From positions 62,001-126,000 of the forward strand of contig CAJQRC010000004.1 of NCBI GenBank assembly GCA_905480645.1: a stretch of 64,000 nt of DNA, in the 5' to 3' direction. The first letter of the stretch is position 1; the number at the start of each line of letters is the position of its first letter. The translations under genes were made by a program, and so were the position numbers. Source of the DNA: an uncultured Tateyamaria sp. Lineage in GTDB: Bacteria; Pseudomonadota; Alphaproteobacteria; Rhodobacterales; Rhodobacteraceae. This document shows, in pieces, positions 37,929 to 46,496 of this stretch. Under the pieces are notes generated by a model that was not told the DNA's origin, searched no databases, and saw nothing but the letters and a program-made list of their open reading frames with translations.

Positions 37929-40493
37929 TTAAAATCGCTTAAGTAACCTTTTTAGATAATTAAGCTCCACGTTTGGCCGTTCACCTTCACCAGATCGACG
38001 CCGGATTTCATCAAGTAAATCACGCGCCCTCCGGTAGACGTCTTCACCTTGTAATAGGGGGTCATCTGTTCCTGCCTTCCCATTTAATCCTGGTTCACGA
38101 CCCAATGGATCTTGAGCTTCGGCACGGCGGTTATTGTCAGATGAACCTTGACCCTGCTGGCCACTTTGCTGTTCTTGTTCAAATTCTTTACTCAAAGCGC
38201 GCATGCCGTCACGTAAAGCTTCCAATGCCTGAGACTGTTTGTCGATTGCGTCTGCAAAATCACGTTGGCGCAATGCTTCTTCAGCATTTTTCATAGCGCG
38301 CCCAGCGCGATCCAGAGCATCACGAGCACTATCATCTCCCGGCTTATTAGAATCAGGAATATTTTCCTCTTGTCTGCGCAATTCATTCCTTAATTGTTGT
38401 TGACGATCCGCTAAGGATTCCTCACCGCTAATTTCTCCTTGCCTATCATCTTTTTGTTGATCTCCATTCTCAGCACCTTGATCCGGATCACCGGTTCCAT
38501 TTTTATTACCTGACTTTCTATCGGCCTGAGCATCAGGAGCAAATTGCTCCTGTAAGTCGCGAAATACTTGATCGCTCAGTCCTTGCTGGTCACGCAAAGT
38601 TTCCCCCAAATCTTCTATAGCTTGTTCACCCGAGCTTTTTCCACCTTGCCCATTCTGGTTTTGCGTCACACGCATATTTTCAAGCATTTCCTGCAATTCC
38701 GTCAGTGCTTGCTCAGCTTCAGCCATGCGCCCCTGCTCCATAAGACTCTGAATACGATCCATCATACGTTGCAAGTCATCTTGGCTCATCTGCATCGCAT
38801 TCGGATCTTGACTTGGGGAGTTCCCTTTATTTTTCTCAGCTTCTAATTCAGCTTGTCTTGATAGTTGTTGCATATAGTCTTTTGTTGCTCGACGGAGCTC
38901 TGTCATCAACTTCTCAATCTCAGATTCACTCGCCCCATCCCGCATTGCTTGGTTCAAACGCTCCTTGACCTGTCGCAAGCGTTCCAGCGCGTCTGATAAA
39001 TCACCATCTTCAATTGAAAGTGCTAAATCCCACATATTTTTGGCTAAACCAACTTGTTGCTCTTCAGTCAAACCGTAGCTAGAAAGTATTTCCATTCGTT
39101 TAATCACACGGCGCAAACGTAGCTGATCAATCTCTCTCCGGAAGACATTTTCGGGTAAGTGTGATACGGCACGCAATATTTGACTTATTCGTTTGGTATT
39201 TTTGCGTGCCCACAATAAGTCTCGACGTTGTTCAATTATCGCAGCTGCCAACGGATCAAAAAAACGACGCCCTGGCAGAGTTACAGTACTCATGTGAGCC
39301 TTCGCCTGCTGCTCTGCCGCATCAAGTGCCGTTAAAGTAATTGTTACAGGTAAGTTTGCCCAAGGATGTTCCGAAAAGTTTTCAACCAAACTTTCTTCAA
39401 AATTCCGTCGATCTCCAGTAATTGGCAACGGTAATGATACTGTAATTGGCGCCCGTGGATCAGGTTCAGCTCGTAAACCATGCTGGCGATCAACGGCACC
39501 GATATCAAGAGCAATGCGAGCTTCGCCAGCTTCAACACCAAAGTCATCATTGGCACCAAAATTTAAATTCATTTCACCTAATGCGTCCACCTCAAGATCA
39601 TCCATTATCTCAATGCTTGGTGCTTCATCTGGCAAGATGTTTACTGCCCATGTGCGGCCACCAAGGCCACTTACGCTAACTGTTCCCGAATGCATAACAA
39701 TAAAATCTTGTTCGAGAGCAGAAGCTGGCGGCAGTTCTCCCATGCGACCCGAGACCGTTTCAGCTACAGTCAAATCTCCCACGTCACCATAAAGGCGCAA
39801 AGTCAACAAAGTACCCACAGGCAAGTTGAGTTCACCTTCAACGACGTCATTAAGATAAATAGTAGGACGTCCAGTATATTTCGGACTTTCCGCCCAACCT
39901 TCCCACACAGGTCCAGAACCATTTCCATAACCAGTCTCTGGAGCTAGACCTGACAAGGAATCAAAGCGCCAAATTGAACCAAAAATAAGCGCTACAAAAA
40001 AAATTAAAAGCGCCATATATCGTACTGCATAAGGGTCACGCCATGCGATCCGGAGGTTTGCAGGTACTGCTGCAGCTTTCTCTGCACTATCAGCCATACG
40101 AGACTGATGCACTAGCCATACAGCAGTTGAGGCTTCATCGCCGTCACCAATAACTTGTGTATCTGTTAAAGCTTGGAGAGGCCTTCCAGGGAGAGTTGCA
40201 TCCAATCGCGCTAAAGCTGCTGCGTGCGTTGGAAAGCGAAATTTCAATACTGCATAAATAAGCGCGACGGCACCTGCTAAAACCGCAGTAACTGCTGCTG
40301 CCCATACCAATTCAACCAACAAACTGTCTTGCAGACCCAACATCAACACAGCAGATACCAAAAGGCAGATCGTGATTAATGGCCAAGTCACTTGCCACAA
40401 ATTTTCTACGAACATACCTGCACGCGTTAGTCTCAGGGGCCAACGCACTGCAGCAAGACCACGACGAACATCATGCCAAGAAAAGTGGGCCAT
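37929..40493 (-). CDS. TIGR02302 (DUF4175) family membrane protein
   Basis: Large protein of about 854 residues. Three N-terminal hydrophobic segments (two near 35-85, one near 160) anchor it; the middle is a predicted periplasmic beta-rich region, and the C-terminal third is rich in Gln, Glu and Arg with repeated MMDRIQSLMEQGRMAEAEQALTELQ-like helices and a disordered, polar stretch, likely coiled coil. This is the alphaproteobacterial TIGR02302 family of unknown function. ATG 40493 or TTG 40496 are the probable starts, 9-12 nt after GGAGG; an ATG at 40520 precedes that GGAGG and is rejected. Downstream of lysA on the same strand, 42 bp away. Confidence 0.85.
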   Translation of the reverse strand: MAHFSWHDVRRGLAAVRWPLRLTRAGMFVENLWQVTWPLITICLLVSAVLMLGLQDSLLVELVWAAAVTAVLAGAVALIYAVLKFRFPTHAAALARLDATLPGRPLQALTDTQVIGDGDEASTAVWLVHQSRMADSAEKAAAVPANLRIAWRDPYAVRYMALLIFFVALIFGSIWRFDSLSGLAPETGYGNGSGPVWEGWAESPKYTGRPTIYLNDVVEGELNLPVGTLLTLRLYGDVGDLTVAETVSGRMGELPPASALEQDFIVMHSGTVSVSGLGGRTWAVNILPDEAPSIEIMDDLEVDALGEMNLNFGANDDFGVEAGEARIALDIGAVDRQHGLRAEPDPRAPITVSLPLPITGDRRNFEESLVENFSEHPWANLPVTITLTALDAAEQQAKAHMSTVTLPGRRFFDPLAAAIIEQRRDLLWARKNTKRISQILRAVSHLPENVFRREIDQLRLRRVIKRMEILSSYGLTEEQQVGLAKNMWDLALSIEDGDLSDALERLRQVKERLNQAMRDGASESEIEKLMTELRRATKDYMQQLSRQAELEAEKNKGNSPSQDPNAMQMSQDDLQRMMDRIQSLMEQGRMAEAEQALTELQEMLENMRVTQNQNGQGGKSSGEQAIEDLGETLRDQQGLSDQVFRDLQEQFAPDAQADRKSGNKNGTGDPDQGAENGDQQKDDRQGEISGEESLADRQQQLRNELRRQEENIPDSNKPGDDSARDALDRAGRAMKNAEEALRQRDFADAIDKQSQALEALRDGMRALSKEFEQEQQSGQQGQGSSDNNRRAEAQDPLGREPGLNGKAGTDDPLLQGEDVYRRARDLLDEIRRRSGEGERPNVELNYLKRLLKRF

Positions 40494-40535
40494 CAACAGT
40501 GCTTTCCTCCGAGGTGGCAAAGCGCAAGATCGCGC

Positions 40536-41801
40536 TTATAGCCATGTGGGGATGGTATCGCGATTTATCATTTCGTCAAACGTTGGGCGTGCGCGAATAA
40601 CCGCGTATTGATCGCCGTTGACTAAAACCTCAGGAATCAGGGGTCTTGTATTGTATTCACTACTCATTACCGCACCATACGCACCAGCAGACCTAAACGC
40701 GATGAGGTCACCAGCATTAACAAGTGGCATCATCCGCTCCTTTGCGAACGTATCGCCTGTCTCACAGACAGGGCCAACCACATCGAATAAAGCTTGTTCG
40801 GCACCTGCCACTGGCTCAATAACTGGGATTATCTCATGGTAAGCTTCATACATAGCCGGTCGAATAAGATCGTTCATCGCACCATCTAAAATTATAAAAT
40901 CACGATCCTCACCAGATTTGACGTAGATAATTTCACTCACCATAAGCCCTGCGTTTCCAGCAATAAGGCGCCCTGGTTCAATTTCAATTTCACAGCCCAA
41001 ATGGCCAACAGTACGTTCAATAAGTTTGCCGTAGTCTGCAGGCAGAGGTGGTGCTTCGTTTGATTGCACATACGGAATGCCTAGACCGCCACCCAAATCT
41101 AGACGGCGGATATCGTGGCCATCAAAACGCAATTGCTCAGCCAGTTCTGCTACTTTCTGATATGCCAACTCAAACGGAGCTAAATCCGTTAGCTGCGAGC
41201 CAATATGGACATCAATACCAATTACATCGAGATGCGGCATTGCACCTGCCGTCTCATATACTTTGCGCGCACGCGAAATTGGAATACCAAATTTATTCTC
41301 TGACATTCCCGTTGCAATTTTTGCATGAGTTTTCGCATCAACATCCGGATTCACTCGCACAGTTATTGGCGCGATCACCCCCATCTCTCCTGCAACTCGA
41401 TTTAAGACTACCATCTCCGGTTCCGACTCAACGTTAAATTGCCGAATTCCACCTTTCAGTGCTGTTGTAATTTCATCTACCGTTTTGCCAACACCAGAAA
41501 AAACAATGCGATCAGTAGAAACGCCTGCGGCTTTTGCACGGGCATATTCACCACCTGATACAACATCCATTCCAGCACCGGCCTGAGCCAAAGTCTTGAT
41601 GATCGCTTGGTTACTAGCTGCTTTCATTGCATAACAAATAAGGTGATCCATATCGGCGAGTGCATCATCAAACAATTTAAAATGCCGCAATAAAGTAGCC
41701 GTTGAGTACACGTAAAACGGCGTACCAACCGCCGCTGCTATATCAGCGACAGCAACGTCTTCCGCATATAACGAGCCATTTCGGTAAAGAAAATAATCCA
41801 T
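40536..41801 (-). CDS. lysA: Diaminopimelate decarboxylase
   Basis: PLP-dependent last step of lysine synthesis, 421 residues. Seen: YAMKAASNQ with the PLP lysine (about residue 59), VSGGEYARA, HIGSQLTDL, DLGGGLGIPY, EPGRLIAGNAG and GPVCETGDTFA. Complete. Lies between TIGR02302 and the DUF2834/argH group on the minus strand, the usual Rhodobacterales order. Confidence 0.95.
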   Translation of the reverse strand: MDYFLYRNGSLYAEDVAVADIAAAVGTPFYVYSTATLLRHFKLFDDALADMDHLICYAMKAASNQAIIKTLAQAGAGMDVVSGGEYARAKAAGVSTDRIVFSGVGKTVDEITTALKGGIRQFNVESEPEMVVLNRVAGEMGVIAPITVRVNPDVDAKTHAKIATGMSENKFGIPISRARKVYETAGAMPHLDVIGIDVHIGSQLTDLAPFELAYQKVAELAEQLRFDGHDIRRLDLGGGLGIPYVQSNEAPPLPADYGKLIERTVGHLGCEIEIEPGRLIAGNAGLMVSEIIYVKSGEDRDFIILDGAMNDLIRPAMYEAYHEIIPVIEPVAGAEQALFDVVGPVCETGDTFAKERMMPLVNAGDLIAFRSAGAYGAVMSSEYNTRPLIPEVLVNGDQYAVIRARPTFDEMINRDTIPTWL

Positions 41802-41890
41802 ATTAAGTTTTGTTTACAGGTGCCTAGCAGCCAATTCAATTGGCAAAAATATTCTAGTTAAGAAAGGACCATTGATAATCTTCTCTGAAT

Positions 41891-42208
41891 TCAAATTTCT
41901 GGGCGCGCCCGATAGAAAAGATATAAAGGCAAACCGCAGCTAACACCGATACAAAAAGTTGCTGGAACAGCGATTAAAGCCAACCAATTGCGCCGTACCA
42001 GCACCTCAGAAATGATCCAAATAGTCAAAGTAATAGCTGCAATAGTTAGGTCCCAAACAAGACCACTGGTCGCAGAGTTTACGTGCCATGCATCTAGTAT
42101 GACCCTAACATCAAAGCCATTAGCATTGAACCACGTAACGAAATAATACATCGGGTGCACGGCACCCCAAATAGCTATAGCCAAATACAGTTTGCGCAAC
42201 CTTGACAT
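41891..42208 (-). CDS. DUF2834 membrane protein
   Basis: Protein of 105 residues with three hydrophobic helices (about 7-27, 46-68 and 76-98), WHVNSATSGLVWDLTI and the C-terminal GVSCGLPLYLFYR typical of DUF2834. Function unknown. It starts 4 nt after the small lipoprotein stop and probably belongs to the argH transcript. Confidence 0.75.
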   Translation of the reverse strand: MSRLRKLYLAIAIWGAVHPMYYFVTWFNANGFDVRVILDAWHVNSATSGLVWDLTIAAITLTIWIISEVLVRRNWLALIAVPATFCIGVSCGLPLYLFYRARPEI

Positions 42209-42212
42209 CTAT

Positions 42213-42389
42213 TCAGAGCACTCCAATGCCAACACTTATTGAACCTTGAGAAACACCAATAGTTCCGTCTTTGTCAACGTCACTTTGATCGTCCGGCATT
42301 TTAGAGCTAGACAATGGCGGCAAAGGCCTTCCGTCTACGCCACAGCCCGCTAGACTAATCAAAACTAAAAAGGCAACCACCCTGATCAT
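42213..42389 (-). CDS. Small lipoprotein downstream of argH
   Basis: Frame of 58 codons, [20 protein letters not shown] at the start: a short hydrophobic signal and a clear lipobox LAGC with Cys16. The rest is Pro, Asp and Gly rich ([10 protein letters not shown], then [11 protein letters not shown]). Its ATG overlaps the argH stop as ATGA. A small lipoprotein next to argH/lysA occurs in related genomes and resembles LptM (YifL) by size, Gly-Pro-rich start and location next to lysA; E. coli LptM helps LptDE assembly. That identity is inference. Confidence 0.75.
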   Translation of the reverse strand: MIRVVAFLVLISLAGCGVDGRPLPPLSSSKMPDDQSDVDKDGTIGVSQGSISVGIGVL

Positions 42390-43777
42390 GAAAGCACTTT
42401 TCTCCAGCGGGCAACTTGAGCTCGAACTTGGCTTGGTGCTGTACCACCATATGATGTACGCGAGGCTGCCGAATTTTTTACACCCAATACTTCAAAAACC
42501 TTATTAGTAATATCTCCATGCACTGATTTCATCTGATCCAATGTCAGGTCAGATAAGTCACATTCGAATGACTCTGCCATTGCAACAAGCGACCCTGTGA
42601 CGTGGTGCGCTTCTCGAAACGGCAAGTTGAGAATTCTGACCAACCAATCAGCAAGATCTGTCGCAGTGCTAAAACCTGACGCGGCTGCTGCAGATAAACT
42701 GTCACGGTTGGCAGTCATATCACGTATCATTCCGTCCATTGCGGCCAAAGCCAACATCCAGTTGTCCGCAGCATCAAAAACCTGCTCTTTATCTTCCTGC
42801 ATATCTTTGGAATATGCTAATGGAAGCCCCTTCATTACAATCATTAGACTGACATTAGCACCAAAAATACGTCCAACCTTAGCTCTGATAAGTTCTGCGG
42901 CGTCAGGATTTTTCTTTTGTGGCATTATTGAAGATCCAGTTGAGAAACGGTCTGACAGCGTTACAAACCGAAACTGTGCTGATGACCAAATCACCAATTC
43001 TTCAGCAAACCGGCTTAAGTGCATGGCACAAATACTGGCTGTGCTTAAAAAATCGAGCGCAAAATCTCTGTCGCTTACAGCATCTAACGAATTAGCCGCT
43101 GGACGATCAAAGCCTAAAGCCTCTGCAGTCATATGACGATCAATTGGGAACGACGTTCCAGCAAGCGCCGCTGCACCCAAGGGACTTTCATTCATTCGTG
43201 CGCGCGCATCCCTTACCCGAGAAAGGTCTCTACCAAACATCTCTACATACGCCATCATATGATGACCCCAGGTGATAGGCTGAGCTGTCTGCAAATGCGT
43301 AAAGCCTGGCATAACCCAATCCGCACCAGCTTCGGCCTGATCTAAAAACGCGTCAATCAATGAAATTAGGGCTTCTTCCGCATGATCTAATTGAGAACGG
43401 ACCCAAAGCTTAAAATCAGTTGCAACCTGATCATTTCGGGATCGACCCGTATGTAACCTACCAGCAGGCTCACCAATCAAATCCTTCAGGCGTGACTCAA
43501 CGTTCATATGAATATCTTCAAGCACCGTTGAAAACGGAAACGTTCCAGAATCAATCTCTGACAAAATCGTGAGAAGACCTTCACGGATGATCTCCATATC
43601 CTTATTACAAATTATACCTGTGGCGCCTAACATTGCCGCATGAGCTCGCGAACCTTTAATATCTTGGGATGCTAAGCGCTGGTCGAAACCGATTGAAGCA
43701 TTAATTGCTTCCATAACGGAGTCAGGGCCGGCAGCAAAACGGCCTCCCCACATTGTATTTGCTAATTTATCGGTCAT
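42386..43777 (-). CDS. argH: Argininosuccinate lyase
   Basis: Last step of arginine synthesis, 463 residues. N-terminal [19 protein letters not shown] (about 110-122), [10 protein letters not shown] and the fumarase-family signature [12 protein letters not shown] (about 279-290) are present. ATG 43777 gives the family N-terminus; an in-frame ATG at 43804 overlaps the divergent tlpA start and lacks support. The gene's promoter must lie in the tlpA coding sequence since only 25 bp separate the two start codons. Confidence 0.95.
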   Translation of the reverse strand: MTDKLANTMWGGRFAAGPDSVMEAINASIGFDQRLASQDIKGSRAHAAMLGATGIICNKDMEIIREGLLTILSEIDSGTFPFSTVLEDIHMNVESRLKDLIGEPAGRLHTGRSRNDQVATDFKLWVRSQLDHAEEALISLIDAFLDQAEAGADWVMPGFTHLQTAQPITWGHHMMAYVEMFGRDLSRVRDARARMNESPLGAAALAGTSFPIDRHMTAEALGFDRPAANSLDAVSDRDFALDFLSTASICAMHLSRFAEELVIWSSAQFRFVTLSDRFSTGSSIMPQKKNPDAAELIRAKVGRIFGANVSLMIVMKGLPLAYSKDMQEDKEQVFDAADNWMLALAAMDGMIRDMTANRDSLSAAAASGFSTATDLADWLVRILNLPFREAHHVTGSLVAMAESFECDLSDLTLDQMKSVHGDITNKVFEVLGVKNSAASRTSYGGTAPSQVRAQVARWRKVLS

Positions 43778-43802
43778 CGTATGGCCCCACTGAGGAAGAG
43801 AC

Positions 43803-44369
43803 ATGAAAAAAATATTTACTATGGCCGTCTACCTTGCCCTTGCCTTGGGTGCAATTCCCAGCCACTCGGAAACAACTTCATTAGAAGAGTTGCGGACTGG
43901 AGACATGAAGAAGCTTGTTTTCCACAGCAAACCCAAAAACATTGCCAATGCAGCCTACCAACTGGCTGATAATGCAGGCACAGAAACACTTGAAAAATAT
44001 GAAGGGAAATATATCCTCTTAAATTTTTGGGCGACTTGGTGTGCTCCATGTAGAAAGGAAATGCCTATGTTGTCCGACTTACAGTCAGAGTTAGGTGGCA
44101 GTGATTTTGAAGTTGTAACTATTGCAACAGGGCGCAATTCACCCGAAGGAATAAAAAAATTCTTCAGCAGAGCCAACATCACTAACCTGCCCCATCATCA
44201 AGACTTAAAGCAAAAGTTAGCGAGTGAAATGGGCGTGTTTGGATTACCAATCACAGTTATAATAGATCCTGAGGGTCAAGAAATTGCTCGACTTCGTGGT
44301 GATGCTGATTGGTCCAGCGAAAGTGCCAAAGCGATCATAGAATCATTAATTAAAAGGACCAAACCGTAA
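43803..44369 (+). CDS. TlpA-family periplasmic thiol:disulfide oxidoreductase
   Basis: Thioredoxin-fold protein of 188 residues. Signal peptide about 1-22, then the redox centre [14 protein letters not shown] (Cys83 and Cys86 approximately), and cis-Pro region [11 protein letters not shown]. TlpA relatives reduce periplasmic disulfides, for example during cytochrome oxidase maturation. GAGGAAG lies 4-6 nt before the ATG, within the argH 5' region. Divergent argH-tlpA is the Rhodobacterales arrangement. Confidence 0.9.
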   Translation: MKKIFTMAVYLALALGAIPSHSETTSLEELRTGDMKKLVFHSKPKNIANAAYQLADNAGTETLEKYEGKYILLNFWATWCAPCRKEMPMLSDLQSELGGSDFEVVTIATGRNSPEGIKKFFSRANITNLPHHQDLKQKLASEMGVFGLPITVIIDPEGQEIARLRGDADWSSESAKAIIESLIKRTKP

Positions 44370-44504
44370 CTCTACGGCTACCAAAAAGTGAAACACGGTG
44401 TATGCAATTACTCCAATTGATAATATGAAAACCGCATAGGCCTATTTCACTTTACCCCATAAAAATTGTTGCACCCAGAAGGTACGATTTCTTAAAGGAA
44501 TAAG

Positions 44505-44581
44505 TGGTACCACCTCCTGGTCTCGAACCAGGGACCTCTTGATCCACAATCAAGCGCTCTAACCTACTGAGCTAAGGCGGC
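44505..44581 (-). tRNA. tRNA-His (GTG)
   Basis: 77 nt, CCA encoded. Acceptor GCCGCCT pairs with AGGTGGT, D-stem GCTC/GAGC, anticodon stem CTTGA/TCAAG with loop TTGTGGA (anticodon GTG), variable loop AGGTC, T-stem CCTGG/CCAGG with loop TTCGAGA. The base before G1 is T, so no G-1 is encoded, and the end is G1:U72 with A73. That combination is the derived type reported for a group of alphaproteobacteria whose HisRS has adapted to it. Confidence 0.95.
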
Positions 44582-45112
44582 ACAAAACAGAAAATACCCA
44601 TGAAGGCAAACAATTGCAAGACCGTCAAGAGTTATAAAAACTGCAAAAATCACTTTGAATTTACGGCACTGTATATGGGCCAAAAAACGAATAAATAAAT
44701 CTAGCCTAATTAAAACTTACACTAAAACATATCAGACAAGAGACCTAGGCCAATGCGTGTTTATGCATATATATAGATTAAGGACAAACGGCCAAATAAC
44801 AAACAGTTTCCACCCATTTTTAATTTTGGTCCATGTAAACAATATATACACAATATTTTCAGCGAGTGATTTAAATTCTCAATGCAAATTATATTTTAAA
44901 CATCTACCACATTATAAATAAATTTATAGACACTGCTATACTATATAAAGTGATTTTATGAATCGGTTAGATTTATAATTTTAGAAATCAGAAATTACTA
45001 ACCTAAAGCGCACTACAACATTATAAACAAGTATTTGTTTGCGACTGCAAACAGCTTGCCAATCAAAGTGGTAACAGCTAGCACAACGGCTTCTTATCCG
45101 TCGGAGGCCAAC
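44582..45112. other. AT-rich intergenic region upstream of DUF6324 gene
   Basis: About 530 bp without a supportable gene. A plus-strand 88-codon frame (44655-44921) starts with TTG, has no ribosome-binding sequence and an unnatural composition. The tRNA-His promoter must lie at the left end. A 7-bp hairpin lies close to the DUF6324 start and is listed separately. Confidence 0.5.
45036..45053 (+). promoter_or_regulatory. Perfect tetraloop hairpin or operator before DUF6324
   Basis: TGTTTGC-GACT-GCAAACA, a 7-bp perfect inverted repeat with a 4-nt centre, 60 bp upstream of the DUF6324 ATG. No T-run follows, so it is either an operator or a 5' UTR stem-loop. Confidence 0.4.
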
Positions 45113-45301
45113 ATGAGCATCAACAGCGAACGCAATATTGAAGCCAACCTACAAATTGGCCCAACTGACCAAGGCATGGTTCGTATTTTTATTGAGGCAA
45201 AAGGCGTTGAAATTCCAATGGACTTTGACCCTGAAGAAGCTGAAGAAATTGCCGAGGAAATACGCGCGGCAGCCATAGCCGCAGCGGTATTGTCCCGCTG
45301 A
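45113..45301 (+). CDS. DUF6324 family small protein
   Basis: Protein of 62 residues, MSINSERNIEANLQIGPTDQ at the start, with a short beta-rich first half and an acidic helix FDPEEAEEIAEEIRAAAIAAA. Matches the small, highly conserved Rhodobacterales family DUF6324 as I remember it; function unknown. ATG 45113 has GGAGG at 5 nt; a frame opening at 45035 is not used. Stand-alone gene. Confidence 0.8.
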   Translation: MSINSERNIEANLQIGPTDQGMVRIFIEAKGVEIPMDFDPEEAEEIAEEIRAAAIAAAVLSR

Positions 45302-45354
45302 AATCGGTAATTTTTAATGATTGGTATTTACGTATTTAAAAATGTCTATTCCAG

Positions 45355-46047
45355 TTAGTCGACTGAAATGTCTGACCAAATCGGTAAGTGATCAGATGCG
45401 CGTCTAGCCAATGCTCCTTGCTCAACACCTGCATCACGCATTTCAACTCCCTGGCTTAAGGCAAAACGATCGAGAGCAAACATAGGCCGCCGCGCATGGA
45501 AAGTATAACCAGGAGCATATGTTTTGAAATATCCTTCTAATGGTTCTAGACCATGGTGCGGAGACCACTCGTTAAAGTCCCCAGCAATTATTGTGTTAGG
45601 ACTGTCTACAGTTTTCTGGTACAACGTCTGCAATTGAGCCTGACGATCTCGCCTCCGCAGGCCTAGATGAGTAGCAACAATGCTCAAACCAATACCTATT
45701 TTTAGGTCGACACGCACTGCGCCACGAGGCTCAAGGCCTGGCAGTCCAAGGCGAGTGACCTGATCCACCTCAATATTGGGGCGTATTAGAACTGCATTCC
45801 CGTGCCAGCCGAGACTGATGCCGTTTTTAGAAACATCTACTGGACGAAAATCTGTTTCATTTTTGATTAAATCTGGCAAAATTGCTGGAACTCTTTGACC
45901 CAGCCGCTTATCCGCCTCCTGCAAAACAACGATATCTGCTTCTAATTCATTAATGACTTGGAGAATACGTTCAGGCATATAACGCCGATCAACGCCACGC
46001 GCCTTATGCACATTATAGCTAACGATCCGCATCTGTTTGTTACTCAT
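45355..46047 (-). CDS. Endonuclease/exonuclease/phosphatase (EEP) family hydrolase
   Basis: Metal-dependent hydrolase of 230 residues. Seen: SYNVHKARGVDRRYMPERI (N-terminal metal site), VVLQEADKRLG with the metal-binding Glu, THLGLRRRDRQAQL, GDFNEWSP (catalytic Asp-Asn) and C-terminal ASDHLPIWSDI (catalytic Asp-His). The family includes nucleases, phosphodiesterases and inositol or sphingolipid phosphatases; no extra domain narrows it. Cytoplasmic, no signal peptide. Convergent with DUF6324. Confidence 0.87.
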   Translation of the reverse strand: MSNKQMRIVSYNVHKARGVDRRYMPERILQVINELEADIVVLQEADKRLGQRVPAILPDLIKNETDFRPVDVSKNGISLGWHGNAVLIRPNIEVDQVTRLGLPGLEPRGAVRVDLKIGIGLSIVATHLGLRRRDRQAQLQTLYQKTVDSPNTIIAGDFNEWSPHHGLEPLEGYFKTYAPGYTFHARRPMFALDRFALSQGVEMRDAGVEQGALARRASDHLPIWSDISVD

Positions 46048-46496
46048 TAATTGTACAAAAGGCCTCTTTAATCAAATTTCAACATGAGCCACTTTTCATA
46101 GTCAGTAAGATAACCACTGCAGTTTTTATAAACTGATCTATTATCTAATACATGCAAGCAAATCCTGAAAGTTGAATCCAATATCCCAGAGTAATTTTTC
46201 CATAATGAAATGAGTGTCGTATTACACCAATCAACATGAAACACTATACCTCTAGAGATATAATATTTACATGTCACATAGTATCAGTCGGCTGTTAATT
46301 AAAAATCCAAAGTAGGATAAAAAGTCTCATAATGTGCTGTCTAAAATATACCAAGCACGCACCAAAATTTATGCTAGCTTCACCTTGATCTATAGATATA
46401 GTGCCAGCGCATTAATATATTTACCTTTGATAAAAAGAACAGACCTCTAAAATAATATGGCGAGGCATGGCAGCGACGCCGCCATGCGACATGGTA
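46048..46496. other. Intergenic region between EEP hydrolase and FMO-like gene
   Basis: About 450 AT-rich bases. It holds the EEP hydrolase promoter and, at the right end, the likely FMO terminator. A minus-strand 69-codon frame (46068-46277) has no family likeness. Nothing else seen. Confidence 0.5.
46465..46487 (-). terminator. Hairpin after the FMO-like gene
   Basis: GCATGGC (46465-46471) and GCCATGC (46481-46487) form a perfect 7-bp GC-rich stem with a 9-nt loop, 10 bp past the FMO stop on the minus strand. A loose T-rich tract (CATATTATTTT) follows, so it is a plausible intrinsic terminator. Confidence 0.5.

Noticed and set aside
44655-44921. 88-codon plus-strand frame in the AT-rich gap after tRNA-His
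   Set aside because: TTG start, no ribosome-binding sequence, composition typical of AT-rich noncoding DNA and no family likeness.
46068-46277. 69-codon minus-strand frame upstream of the EEP hydrolase
   Set aside because: No ribosome-binding sequence, no recognised motif, many Cys/Trp/Tyr as expected from random AT-rich sequence.
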